Assembly: GCF_030285625.1 (NCBI RefSeq)
Contig: NZ_CP127294.1
Span: 2,490,001-2,554,000 of the forward strand
Length of the DNA: 64,000 bases
Origin: Amycolatopsis sp. 2-15
GTDB taxonomy: Bacteria > Actinomycetota > Actinomycetes > Mycobacteriales > Pseudonocardiaceae
Reading direction: 5' to 3'
Of the stretch, positions 10,300 through 17,991 are shown piece after piece. Every line of letters begins with the position of its first letter. Position 1 is the stretch's first letter. The position numbers and the translations under genes were made by a program. The notes beneath the pieces are model-generated. The model had not been told where the DNA came from. It saw nothing but the letters and a program-made list of their open reading frames with translations, and did no database searches.

Positions 10300-10301
10300 C
10301 G

Positions 10302-12590
10302 TCAGCGTTCCTGCTGGGCCTGCGCGTACGCCTCCAGCGTCGCCAGCTGCGCCGGATCCAGCGACGGCCGGACGACCTGCCGTGCCTTCTCCAGGTGGGC
10401 GGCGGTGACCACGTGCGCCTCGAGCGATTCACGCATCGCGGTGAGCGCGGCCTCGCGGATGAGCGCGGCGCAGTCGGCGGCGGAGTAACCGTCCAGGGTG
10501 GACGCGACGGCCGCCAGATCCACATCGGACGCCAGCGGCGTGTTCTTCGACGTCGCCTTGAGGATCGCGGTGCGCGACTCGGCGTCGGGCGGCGGCACGT
10601 AGATGCGCCGCTCCAGCCGGCCCGGCCGCAGGAGCGCCGGGTCCACGAGCTCGGGCCGGTTCGTCGCGCCCAGCACCACGACCTCGCGCATCGGCTCCAC
10701 GCCGTCGAGCTCTGTGAGCAGGGCCGCGACCACGCGGTCGGCCACACCGGAGTCGGACGACTGCCCGCGCCGCGGCGCCAGCGCGTCGATCTCGTCGAGG
10801 AAGATCAGCGACGGCGCGGCGTCGGCGGCCCGGCGGAACAGGTCGCGCACGGCCCGCTCCGACTCGCCGACCCACTTGTCCAGCAGCTCGGCGCCCTTGA
10901 TCGCGAACACGTTGAGCGCCCCGGTGCCTGCCAGCGCGCGCACGAGGAAGGTCTTGCCGCCGCCCGGCGGGCCGTAGAGCAGCACGCCACGCGGCGGGTC
11001 GATGCCCAGGCGGGCGAAGGAATCCGGGTAGCGCAGCGGCCACAGCACCGTCTCGGTGAGGGCCTGCTTGACGTCGACCATGTTGCCCACGTCTTCGAGC
11101 GTCAGCCCGCCGGTGGCCAGGTTGTCCGAAGTGGACAGCGAGATCGGCCGGACGGTGGCGAGCGCGTCGAGCAGGTCGTGCTCCGAGATTCGCGGCTCGG
11201 CGACGTCACGCTGGCGAAGCGCGGCCCGCAGGGCCGCGTCTCGGCGCAGGGCGATGAGATCGGCGGCGACGAACCCGGGCGTCTTCTCCGCGAGCACGCC
11301 CAGGTCGGCGCCGGGTTCCACGGGCACATCACGCAGCAGGATCCGCAGCAGTTCGATGCGGGTCTTCGCATCGGGCAGCGGCAGGCCGAGCTCGCGGTCG
11401 AGCAGGTCGGCGGTGCGCAACCGCGGGTCGACGGACTCGGCGCGCTGCGTCGTCGCCACCACGGCGAGGCCCTCGCGGCGCATGGCCGCGCGCAGCTCCT
11501 CCAGGACAACGGTGGCCACCGGCGGCGGTTGCGTGGCCGGCAGCAGGGCGTCGACGTCGTTGATCAACAGCACGCCGGGCCCGTCGCCCTCGGCGGCGCG
11601 GGTCACGGCCTCACGCAGGCGGGCGTGGGCCGTGTTCGGCTCCAGCACGGCGATGTTGGGCGCGACCAGCGATACCACCCGCACCTTCTCGGCCCGCGCG
11701 ACCGAGCGCACCAGCGTCGCCTTGCCGACGCCCTCCGGCCCCGACAGCAGCACCCCCAGGTGCGCCGATGTGCCCAGCCGCTCCAGCAGCTCCGGCCGGT
11801 GGAACGCCAGGTCGAACCACTCGGCGAGCTTGCGCGCGGCCCCTTCCGCGCCCACCAGGTCGGCCACGGGCGGGACCGGTTCCGAGATCTCCTCCGGCTT
11901 GGTCTCCTCGACCACCTCCGCGTCGAGGTAGTCCTCCGCCGCCGTCACGGCCGTGCTGCGGACGAGGGCAGTCGCGCTGCGCGCGGGGACGGTGTCGGTC
12001 GGCGTCTCGCCCGTGCGGGCGCCGTCGCGCCAGCTGACCACAGTGGACGGTCCCACCACGACCACGCCCGCGGGCTCCGTGGCGGTGACGGTGAGCAGCT
12101 CGTTGGTCCACGTCGCGCCGATCGCGCGCGACAGCTGCCCGCGCACGGCCGCGACGTCCGAACCCGGCGCCGGCGCGAGGTCCTGGGGAAGCAGCGAAAC
12201 GGCGTCGCCGCGCGTGAGCACCTTGCCGGTGAGCGCGAGCCGCAGCGTCTGCGGCGGCACGGACACGCTGGCCAGCCGCGAGCCGGAGACCGTGACCGTC
12301 TTGGCCGCCGCGACGTCGGCCGGCGTCACCACGATCTCGGACCCCTCGGACACACCGAGGTTCGACATGGTGACGTCGTCGGTCAGCACCACGCCCGGCG
12401 TGCCCTCCTCGGCCGGCGCGGCGAGCGCGGCACTGCGGCGGGCGCCGGTGAGGTGCACGGCGTCCCAGGCGCGCAGGCCCAGCGCGTCGAGCACCTCGGG
12501 GTGCATCCGCACGACTCCGCGCCGGGAATCCAGCGCGGACGGCGTGTGCCTGACGGTCAGTGTGATCTGCGGGTCGCTCACGCCGTTCAC
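10302..12590 (-). CDS. Cdc48-like AAA+ ATPase of actinobacteria (Cpa type)
   Basis: 762 residues with an N-terminal Cdc48-type double-psi barrel (about 1-180), then two AAA modules. D2 is canonical: GPPGGGKTF (Walker A, about 540), SLIFLDEIDALAPRRG (Walker B, about 595) and TNRPELVDPALLRPGRLERR with arginine fingers (about 655). D1 looks degenerate: GPEGVGKATL has A in place of the usual S/T after GK, and Walker B reads LLINDVDAL, N-D for D-E. Cdc48-like proteins of actinobacteria are known to interact with the 20S proteasome, so this is a candidate unfoldase acting in the cytosol. Its stop is just beyond a terminator, and it overlaps the nitroreductase stop by four bases, forming an operon. 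Confidence 0.92.
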   Translation of the reverse strand: MNGVSDPQITLTVRHTPSALDSRRGVVRMHPEVLDALGLRAWDAVHLTGARRSAALAAPAEEGTPGVVLTDDVTMSNLGVSEGSEIVVTPADVAAAKTVTVSGSRLASVSVPPQTLRLALTGKVLTRGDAVSLLPQDLAPAPGSDVAAVRGQLSRAIGATWTNELLTVTATEPAGVVVVGPSTVVSWRDGARTGETPTDTVPARSATALVRSTAVTAAEDYLDAEVVEETKPEEISEPVPPVADLVGAEGAARKLAEWFDLAFHRPELLERLGTSAHLGVLLSGPEGVGKATLVRSVARAEKVRVVSLVAPNIAVLEPNTAHARLREAVTRAAEGDGPGVLLINDVDALLPATQPPPVATVVLEELRAAMRREGLAVVATTQRAESVDPRLRTADLLDRELGLPLPDAKTRIELLRILLRDVPVEPGADLGVLAEKTPGFVAADLIALRRDAALRAALRQRDVAEPRISEHDLLDALATVRPISLSTSDNLATGGLTLEDVGNMVDVKQALTETVLWPLRYPDSFARLGIDPPRGVLLYGPPGGGKTFLVRALAGTGALNVFAIKGAELLDKWVGESERAVRDLFRRAADAAPSLIFLDEIDALAPRRGQSSDSGVADRVVAALLTELDGVEPMREVVVLGATNRPELVDPALLRPGRLERRIYVPPPDAESRTAILKATSKNTPLASDVDLAAVASTLDGYSAADCAALIREAALTAMRESLEAHVVTAAHLEKARQVVRPSLDPAQLATLEAYAQAQQER

Positions 12591-13210
12591 CCTAGCGACG
12601 CGGAGCCTGCCCAGGCGTCGAACGACAGGATCTCGCCCACCGGCGGCCGCGCGGCGGGGGAGAACTCACGCTGTGTCGAGTGCGCCACGGCGATGAGGCC
12701 GACCTGCGTGACGTCGGCCGGGATCCCCAGCAGGCGCGCGACGTCCGGCTCGTGGCCGGCGAGGTGGTAGCTGCACAGCGAGCTCGCGAGGCCGCGCGTG
12801 CGCAGCGCGAGCTGGAAGCTCCAGATCGCCGGGTAGATCGAGCCGTAGAACGACGATTGCTCCGCGGCCGAGGCCGGCCGCCGGCCCGGCATGCACGGCA
12901 GCACCAGCGCCGGTACGCGGTCGAGGTGGTCCACGAGGTGGCGGGCGGAGGCGAACATGCTCGTGTCGGCCAGGTGCGCGTAGTGCTGCCACACCTGGTG
13001 GGCGGCCGTCCTGGTGATCGCGGCGACTTCGGCGCGCAGCTCCGGGTCCAGTACCGCGACCCAGCGCTGGGCCTTCAGCAGTCCACCGGCGGCGGGCGCC
13101 TGCTGGGCGATGCGCAGGCAGTCTTCGATCACCGCCGGGTCGACCGGCCGGTCGAGGTCCAGCTTGCGGCGGACGGATCGGGTGGTGGTGAGCAGCGTTT
13201 CGGCGTCCAT
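12587..13210 (-). CDS. Nitroreductase family flavoprotein
   Basis: 207 residues with the nitroreductase fold: an N-terminal TTTRSVRRKLDLDRPV (FMN-phosphate contact), IAQQAPAAGGLLKAQRWVAV and a late GLASSLCSYHLAGHEPDVARLLGIPAD block. It should be an FMN enzyme using NAD(P)H to reduce nitro or related substrates in the cytosol. ATG at 13210 follows a GGAGGGACGCC ribosome-binding site. Three palindromic repeats and a divergent TetR gene lie directly upstream, so TetR repression is very likely. It is translationally coupled to the Cdc48-like ATPase gene (four-base overlap), an unexpected link between a flavoenzyme and a protein-unfolding ATPase. Confidence 0.88.
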   Translation of the reverse strand: MDAETLLTTTRSVRRKLDLDRPVDPAVIEDCLRIAQQAPAAGGLLKAQRWVAVLDPELRAEVAAITRTAAHQVWQHYAHLADTSMFASARHLVDHLDRVPALVLPCMPGRRPASAAEQSSFYGSIYPAIWSFQLALRTRGLASSLCSYHLAGHEPDVARLLGIPADVTQVGLIAVAHSTQREFSPAARPPVGEILSFDAWAGSASLG

Positions 13211-13231
13211 GGCGTCCCTCCAGATCGATAC

Positions 13232-13271
13232 TTACACCGTAAACGTACACCGTAAGTACTTACGCCGTAAG
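13232..13271. promoter_or_regulatory. Triple TTACRCCGTAA operator
   Basis: Three consecutive palindromic units lie in the 74-base divergent gap: TTACACCGTAA (13232-13242), GTACACCGTAAG (13245-13256) and the perfect CTTACGCCGTAAG (13259-13271). Spacing is about 13-14 bases, roughly 1.3 helical turns. They are ideally placed for binding by the adjacent TetR regulator. Confidence 0.75.
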
Positions 13272-13284
13272 CTACGATTCGGCC

Positions 13285-13929
13285 GTGGTGCGCGAAACCC
13301 TCACGCGGGAAAAGGTCCTCGACGAAGCGCTGGCACTGGTGGACGCCGACGGCATGGGCGCACTGTCGATGCGCAAGCTCGCGGCCCGCCTCGGCGTCGA
13401 GGCGATGTCGCTCTACAACCACGTGAAGAACAAGGGCGACCTTCTCGACGGGCTCACCGCGCGCGTCTTCGAGTCCGTGCCGCTGCCGCTGCCGGTGCCG
13501 TCGTGGAGCTGGGAAACCCGCGTCCGCCGGCTCGCCGAAGGCCTCTACACGGCGTTCACGCGGCATCCGGCCGTGGTGCGCGCCCTGGCGGCCGAGGAGG
13601 CGAACCCGCGCTCGCCCGGCGCGTTGCGCGTGATCGACGCCTTGCTTGGCGCGCTGCTCGACGGCGGGCTCGACGAGGAGGCCGCGGCCCGCGGCTACCG
13701 GTCGTTGATGGGGCTCACGTTCGGCGCGGCGCTGGCCGACTCCGTCGCCGGGGGTGTCGCGCAGCGCGACGAGCCCGTCGCCGACTGGTTCAGCCGCATG
13801 GTCACGCCGGGGGAGCTGCCGAACCTGTACCGCGTGCTGCCGTCACTGGCGGAGGTCGACTGCGTGCAGGACTTCCACGACCAGCTCGACCTGCTGCTCG
13901 CCGGCCTGCGCACCGCAGCGGCTCGCTGA
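13285..13929 (+). CDS. TetR/AcrR-family regulator with TetR_C-type ligand domain
   Basis: 214 residues. The N-terminal helix-turn-helix is clear: LTREKVLDEALALVDADGMGALSMRKLAARLGVEAMSLYNHVKNKGDLLDGL. The C-terminal domain (about 70-205) matches the tetracycline-repressor-like C-terminal family with LYTAFTRHPAVVRAL and GYRSLMGLTFG. GTG 13285 is followed by a second GTG at 13288, so the start is uncertain by one codon. It is divergent from the nitroreductase/ATPase operon, with three palindromic operators between, and very likely represses both itself and that operon. The ligand is unknown. Confidence 0.9.
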   Translation: MVRETLTREKVLDEALALVDADGMGALSMRKLAARLGVEAMSLYNHVKNKGDLLDGLTARVFESVPLPLPVPSWSWETRVRRLAEGLYTAFTRHPAVVRALAAEEANPRSPGALRVIDALLGALLDGGLDEEAAARGYRSLMGLTFGAALADSVAGGVAQRDEPVADWFSRMVTPGELPNLYRVLPSLAEVDCVQDFHDQLDLLLAGLRTAAAR

Positions 13930-13937
13930 CGTGCGGG

Positions 13938-14945
13938 TCAGCGGCGGCGGATCCCGATCCGGCGCCAGCTACGGCGTCGCTGGTTGGGGCCGGACGTGGC
14001 ACCGGCGGAGTTGCCGGAGCTGCCGGAGGCGGACCCGGAGTGGTCGCGATCCCGCAACGCCCGCGCCCGCACGAAGTCCGAGCCGTTGCGCGGCAGCCGC
14101 ACCGCGCGCATCGCCGCACCCGCGACCCGGCGAGACGCCGGACGCAGCCGCAGACGTCGCTGCGAACGCGCACGGCGGATGGCCCGGCGCTCGCGCGGCG
14201 GGACCGTCCACGCCTCGGGGTGCGCGGCGAGCCAACGGTTGCGGTACACCGCGTACGGGATGTGCAGCAGGTAGAGCACCAGCGCGACGGCCAGCGCCAC
14301 CAGCGGGAACTGGATGATCGCGGCGGCCAGCAGGCCGACGCCCACCAGCAGCGGCGCGATGGCTCTGGCGGGCACCTTGACCGTCTTCAGCGACAACGTC
14401 GGGATGCGGCTGATCAGCAGCGCGGCGACGGCGATCGTCCAGGCGATCACCACGTACTGCTCGGACCACCAGCCCTCGCCCCACTGCAGCGTCGCGATGA
14501 GCGGCAGCATGGCGACGAGACCGCCGGCCGGCGCGGGCACGCCGACGAAGAACTCCGAGGAGTAGGGCGGCTTGTCGGTGACGTCGAGCAGGGTGTTGAA
14601 GCGTGCGAGGCGCAGGATCATGCAGACCGCGAAGATCAGCGAAGCCACCCAGCCGATGCGGTCTCCGTGCGACTGCCACACGTACAGCACCAGCGCCGGC
14701 GCCACGCCGAACGAGATGCCGTCGGACAGCGAGTCGAGCTCGGCGCCCATCTTCGACGTCGCGTCGAGCAGGCGCGCGATGCGCCCGTCGAGGCTGTCGA
14801 GCACCGCCGCGATGCCGATGGCCGCGATGGCCATGGCGTAGTTGCCCGTGAGCGCGAACTGCACGGACGACAGCCCGGCGCACAGCGCCAGCACCGTGAT
14901 GGCGTTCGGCAGGAGCCGAATGCTCGGGGTGGTCACGCGGACCAT
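13938..14945 (-). CDS. pssA: CDP-diacylglycerol--serine O-phosphatidyltransferase
   Basis: 335 residues. It makes phosphatidylserine from CDP-diacylglycerol and serine at the cytoplasmic membrane. The CDP-alcohol phosphotransferase motif is intact (DSLDGRIARLLDATSKMGAELDSLSD: D-x2-D-G-x2-A-R-x8-G-x3-D-x3-D), set among several hydrophobic helices. The C-terminal 90 or so residues form a strongly basic, low-complexity tail (RRAIRRARSQRRLRLRP and RRRSWRRIGIRRR) that the catalytic domain does not need; it may bind anionic lipid or be poorly conserved. The gene starts four bases after the psd stop, so psd and pssA form one operon with psd first. Confidence 0.93.
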   Translation of the reverse strand: MVRVTTPSIRLLPNAITVLALCAGLSSVQFALTGNYAMAIAAIGIAAVLDSLDGRIARLLDATSKMGAELDSLSDGISFGVAPALVLYVWQSHGDRIGWVASLIFAVCMILRLARFNTLLDVTDKPPYSSEFFVGVPAPAGGLVAMLPLIATLQWGEGWWSEQYVVIAWTIAVAALLISRIPTLSLKTVKVPARAIAPLLVGVGLLAAAIIQFPLVALAVALVLYLLHIPYAVYRNRWLAAHPEAWTVPPRERRAIRRARSQRRLRLRPASRRVAGAAMRAVRLPRNGSDFVRARALRDRDHSGSASGSSGNSAGATSGPNQRRRSWRRIGIRRR

Positions 14946-14949
14946 GAGA

Positions 14950-15663
14950 TCAGCCTTCTCCCAGCGCCGGGAGTTCGGCGATCACCGTCTCGCCGCCGAC
15001 CGTGCGCTGGCCCTTGGCGACGAGCACGCGGCTGCCGGGCGGCAGGTAGAGGTCGACACGGGAGCCGAACCGGATGATGCCGTAGGTGGCGGCCGCGGCC
15101 ACCTTGTCGCCCTCGTGGATCTCGCACAGGATGCGGCGCGCGACGAGGCCGGCGATCTGCACGACGACGAGCTCGTGGCCGTCGACGGTGCGCATGAGCA
15201 CGGAGTTGCGCTCGTTGTCCTCGCTCGCCTTGTCCAGGTCCGCGGAGAGGAACTTGCCCGGCCGGTAGGCCACCTTCTCGATGACACCGGGGGCCGGGAT
15301 CCGCTGGACGTGCACGTCGAACACCGACAGGAACACGCTCACGCGCATCCGCGGCTCGGCGGGCAGCCCCAGCTCGGGCGGCGGCACGGCCTCCTCGATG
15401 AGAGACACCAGACCGTCGGCCGAGGCCACGGCGATGTTGTCCCGCTCCGGCGCGACGCGCTTGGGCTCGCGGAAGAACGCGGCGGTGGCCGCAGTCGCGA
15501 GCGCGCCGACCACGCCGAGGCGCTTGGAGAACCGGCGCAGCACCAGCGTCGCCGCCAGCCCGCCGAAGACGAACGGGCGTCCGGCGGGGTGCATCGGCGG
15601 GATCGTCTCCCGCGCGAGCTGCACTGCGTGCGTGAGGGGATTGCCGGTGGGCTTGCCGCTCAT
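14950..15663 (-). CDS. psd: Phosphatidylserine decarboxylase
   Basis: 237 residues of the short (type II-like) actinobacterial Psd. It converts phosphatidylserine to phosphatidylethanolamine. The autocatalytic cleavage site appears as IRFGSRVDLYLP (G-S, about residue 200), where the serine becomes the pyruvoyl group; a hydrophobic segment (FVFGGLAATLVLRR, ATAATAAFF) anchors it to the membrane and SVFLSVFDVHVQRIPAPG is the family signature. ATG 15663 is chosen as the family start; the frame is open upstream but not conserved. It is cotranscribed with pssA, so phosphatidylserine made by the second enzyme is consumed by the first. Confidence 0.94.
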   Translation of the reverse strand: MSGKPTGNPLTHAVQLARETIPPMHPAGRPFVFGGLAATLVLRRFSKRLGVVGALATAATAAFFREPKRVAPERDNIAVASADGLVSLIEEAVPPPELGLPAEPRMRVSVFLSVFDVHVQRIPAPGVIEKVAYRPGKFLSADLDKASEDNERNSVLMRTVDGHELVVVQIAGLVARRILCEIHEGDKVAAAATYGIIRFGSRVDLYLPPGSRVLVAKGQRTVGGETVIAELPALGEG

Positions 15664-15913
15664 GGATCGGTTCCCCGCTGTTCGTTGCGTTCGGAGGGAG
15701 AGGACGGGTTTCGCGTCCGATTTGGGAATCACCACGCTACCGCCCGTCGGCGGGCGGACACGTCCAGGGCCGGTGGCGGCTCCCCCGCCAGGGTTTCCCC
15801 GGCGCGGGTGGGTGTGCCCACAAACCGGTAACGACTGATCGAATTCCTCGACAACTCTCAGTAGTACCCGCCGTTCGGGAGCCGTGCCCGGGCCTGAGTC
15901 CGCCGAGGAAGCG

Positions 15914-16090
15914 ATGTCCGTACCCGATCCGCTCACCGAGCTGCTGTGTGCCTGGCGACGGGAGATCTCCGCCGCGCCCATGCCCGTGCTCGTGGACACG
16001 GCGCGCGCCGTGCGCGTGGTCCGGGAGGCGATCCGGGCGGGCCGGGTGCATGCGTCCCCCGACGACGCATGCACCCGGACGCGGAACTAG
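15914..16090 (+). CDS. Small hypothetical protein
   Basis: 58 residues from ATG 15914, with GAGGAA five bases ahead as a ribosome-binding site. The sequence (MSVPDPLTELLCAWRREISA, PVLVDTARAVRVVREAIRAG) looks like a pair of amphipathic helices with a charged tail (DDACTRTRN). I recognise no family. It is divergent from psd across a 250-base gap and convergent with the GlsB gene. Length, start signal and helical character support translation, but it could be dispensable. Confidence 0.45.
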   Translation: MSVPDPLTELLCAWRREISAAPMPVLVDTARAVRVVREAIRAGRVHASPDDACTRTRN

Positions 16091-16149
16091 TCAGTTTAGG
16101 CGGTTTTCCGGGGGTTACTGACAGTTCGTGTGGAAACCGTTACAAAAGG

Positions 16150-16470
16150 TCACCGGTAGTTGTCGCGGCGGTAGCTGTCGTGCGGGTAGTCGTCGCGCCT
16201 GGACCGTCGGCCGATCGAGCCGACCAGCCGCAGCACCGCCAGCAGGACGATCGCGCCCAGGATCGCGACGCCGAAGCTCGGGAAGTCGAACTCGAAGCGC
16301 TGCTGCTCACCCGTCGCCAGCCGGTAGATGAAGCCGCCGAGCGCCGCCCCGAGCACCCCGACGAGCACGCTGACCAGGCACCCCTGCCGGCGCCGGTCCG
16401 GCCCGCCGACGACCAGGTTCGCGAGCCAGCCGACCAGCGCGCCGAAGATGATCCAGGTGAAGAAGCCCAT
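16150..16470 (-). CDS. GlsB/YeaQ/YmgE-family stress-response membrane protein
   Basis: 106 residues with the transglycosylase-associated (GlsB/YeaQ/YmgE) fold: three transmembrane helices (GFFTWIIFGALVGWLANLVVG, CLVSVLVGVLGAALGGFIY, VAILGAIVLLAVLRLVGSI) and glycine-zipper spacing. The C-terminal tail RRSRRDDYPHDSYRRDNYR is hydrophilic. Such proteins sit in the cytoplasmic membrane and are stress induced; no enzymatic role is established. A TATCCT -10-like box lies eight bases before the ATG on the minus strand, which suggests a leaderless or very short leader transcript. One of three TTGYRCAA palindromes covers its -35 region. Confidence 0.85.
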   Translation of the reverse strand: MGFFTWIIFGALVGWLANLVVGGPDRRRQGCLVSVLVGVLGAALGGFIYRLATGEQQRFEFDFPSFGVAILGAIVLLAVLRLVGSIGRRSRRDDYPHDSYRRDNYR

Positions 16471-16495
16471 GTGGGTGAGGATACCTGGGGCGCGG

Positions 16496-16531
16496 TTGCA
16501 CAAGGGGTGTTGTGCAATGTGTGTTGTACAA
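16496..16531. promoter_or_regulatory. Three TTGYRCAA palindromes at exact 14-bp spacing
   Basis: TTGCACAA (16496-16503), TTGTGCAA (16510-16517) and TTGTACAA (16524-16531) sit at start-to-start spacings of 14 and 14 in the divergent gap between GlsB and the ArsR-type gene. Regular phasing on a two-gene control region is strong evidence for an operator array; the binder is presumably the ArsR-type regulator. Confidence 0.7.
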
Positions 16532-16546
16532 CTACTCTTGTGGATT

Positions 16547-17119
16547 GTGTCTGATCCCGATTCGGTTGATGTCCAGCAGATCCGCGACTCCCACGTGCTG
16601 GCCGCGATGTCCCACCCCCTGCGCCGGCGCCTCCTCGACCTCCTGAAGCTCGACGGCCCCGCCACGGCTTCGGTCCTCGCCGAACGCACGACGTCGGCCG
16701 TCGGCAACATCAGCCACCACCTCAAGGTTCTCGCCGCCGCCGGCTTGGTCGAAGAAGCTCCGGAACTCGCCCGCGACCGCCGCGAACGCTGGTGGCGCCG
16801 CCCTTCGCGCGGCCTGTCCTGGTCCACTTCGGACTTCGTCGGCGATCCCGTGGGCGACGCCGCCGAGGTCGTCTCACTCGACCGGCAGGCTTCGCTGTCC
16901 CGCTCGTGGCTCTCGGACCTGGAAACGGAACCCACGCACTGGCGCGACGCGTGGTTCACCAACGAAACCTGGGTGCGCTTGTCTCCTGCCGAGGTGATGG
17001 AGCTGAGCTCCCGGATCCTCGAGCTGTTCGCCGAGTACACGGACCGCCCGACCCCGGACGACGACGCTGAGCGCCGCCCGGTCTTCCTCTTCGCCCGAGG
17101 TTTTCCCGCGCAACCGTGA
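16547..17119 (+). CDS. ArsR-type winged-helix transcriptional regulator
   Basis: 190 residues from GTG 16547. The winged helix is typical: VLAAMSHPLRRRLLDLLKLDGPATASVLAERT, then TSAVGNISHHLKVLAAAGLVEEAPEL with the recognition helix SAVGNISHHLKVLA. The C-terminal domain (about 95-190) is helical and lacks the arsenic or zinc cysteine motifs, so it probably senses a small organic ligand or acts as a simple repressor. It is divergent from GlsB with three palindromes in the shared gap. The frame stays open upstream to 16328 but that part overlaps GlsB antisense and is not conserved. Confidence 0.85.
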   Translation: MSDPDSVDVQQIRDSHVLAAMSHPLRRRLLDLLKLDGPATASVLAERTTSAVGNISHHLKVLAAAGLVEEAPELARDRRERWWRRPSRGLSWSTSDFVGDPVGDAAEVVSLDRQASLSRSWLSDLETEPTHWRDAWFTNETWVRLSPAEVMELSSRILELFAEYTDRPTPDDDAERRPVFLFARGFPAQP

Positions 17120-17991
17120 TGTGCTTTTTCGTTGCAGGGCCAAGCTTTCTGCTGTTGTCCACAGCTTGGCTTCACTGTGGACAACTCGGCTTTGGAGATC
17201 ATTTTGTCGGTGGGGAGCGGTAGACTGGCCAAGGGCCGCTCCCCCGAGGATGGGTGGGGGCTTTCCCAAGGTGAGTTACTGGGGGCACAAGGCGGTTCGG
17301 CCGCGGTCGCGAGGCCGCTCGAAAGTTTTGGTCGGTTGGGCGAAGCCCCTTGTTGATGGCGCAGAGCCCTTCGGGTGGGCAACGCTCTCAGGGGGCGCGA
17401 AGCCGGTTGGGCGTGCAAGATCGAGGCTGCGCAACGGCGCTCGGCCCAGCGATGCGCCGTGGGCGGCCAACGCCGAATGGCTCGGCGAAGCCCTGCGAGT
17501 GCACAAAAGCGCGCGGCGCGGCGAAGCCGTTTGGACGTGCGAAGCGGGTCGGGCGGGCGCCACTCTTCGGGAGGGAAAGACCGGTCAGGTCGGCGACGTC
17601 CTTCGGGCACGCCAAGCCGCTCGAGCCGGCGGTGCCCTTCGGAGGCACCAAGTCGCTTGCGCGCGCAAAATCGATCAAGCCCGCGCGACCGCTCGAAGCC
17701 GCGCGAACCTTCGGGCCCGCGAGGCCGCGAGACGGCTCAAGCCTGTGAGATCCTTCGGGCCTGCGAGGCTGCTCGAAGCCGCGCGACGGCTCAAGCCTGT
17801 GAGATCCTTCGGGCCTGCGAGGCTGCTCGAAGCCGCGAGACCGCTCGAAGCCGCGCGACCCTTCAAGCCCGCGAGACCGCTCGGCCAAGCGAAGCGCCGT
17901 CGGCACCCAACGCCGTCCGCGCACCCAAAACCTCGGACTGCCAACGGAATCCACAGCACACAGGAAACCAGCCGAACCACCACGATCGCCC
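17120..17991. repeat. Repeat-rich intergenic region with 18-bp period and a 54-bp tandem duplication
   Basis: This 870-base gap has no supported gene. Frames are open on both strands only because the sequence is a degenerate array built of about 18-base units (CTCGAAGCCGCGCGACC-like). Within it, 17731-17784 is repeated exactly by 17785-17837 (54-bp unit, three 18-bp modules). From about 17290 to 17640 similar GCGAAGCCG/CTTCGGG words recur less regularly. Multiples of three explain the long accidental frames. Whether it is transcribed is unknown. The first 150 bases (17120-17270) carry no repeats and are AT-richer, possibly the 3' region of the regulator. Confidence 0.8.

Noticed and set aside
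16328..16546. N-terminal extension of the ArsR-type regulator
   Set aside because: It lies antisense to GlsB and covers the operator array; GTG 16547 precedes the conserved domain.
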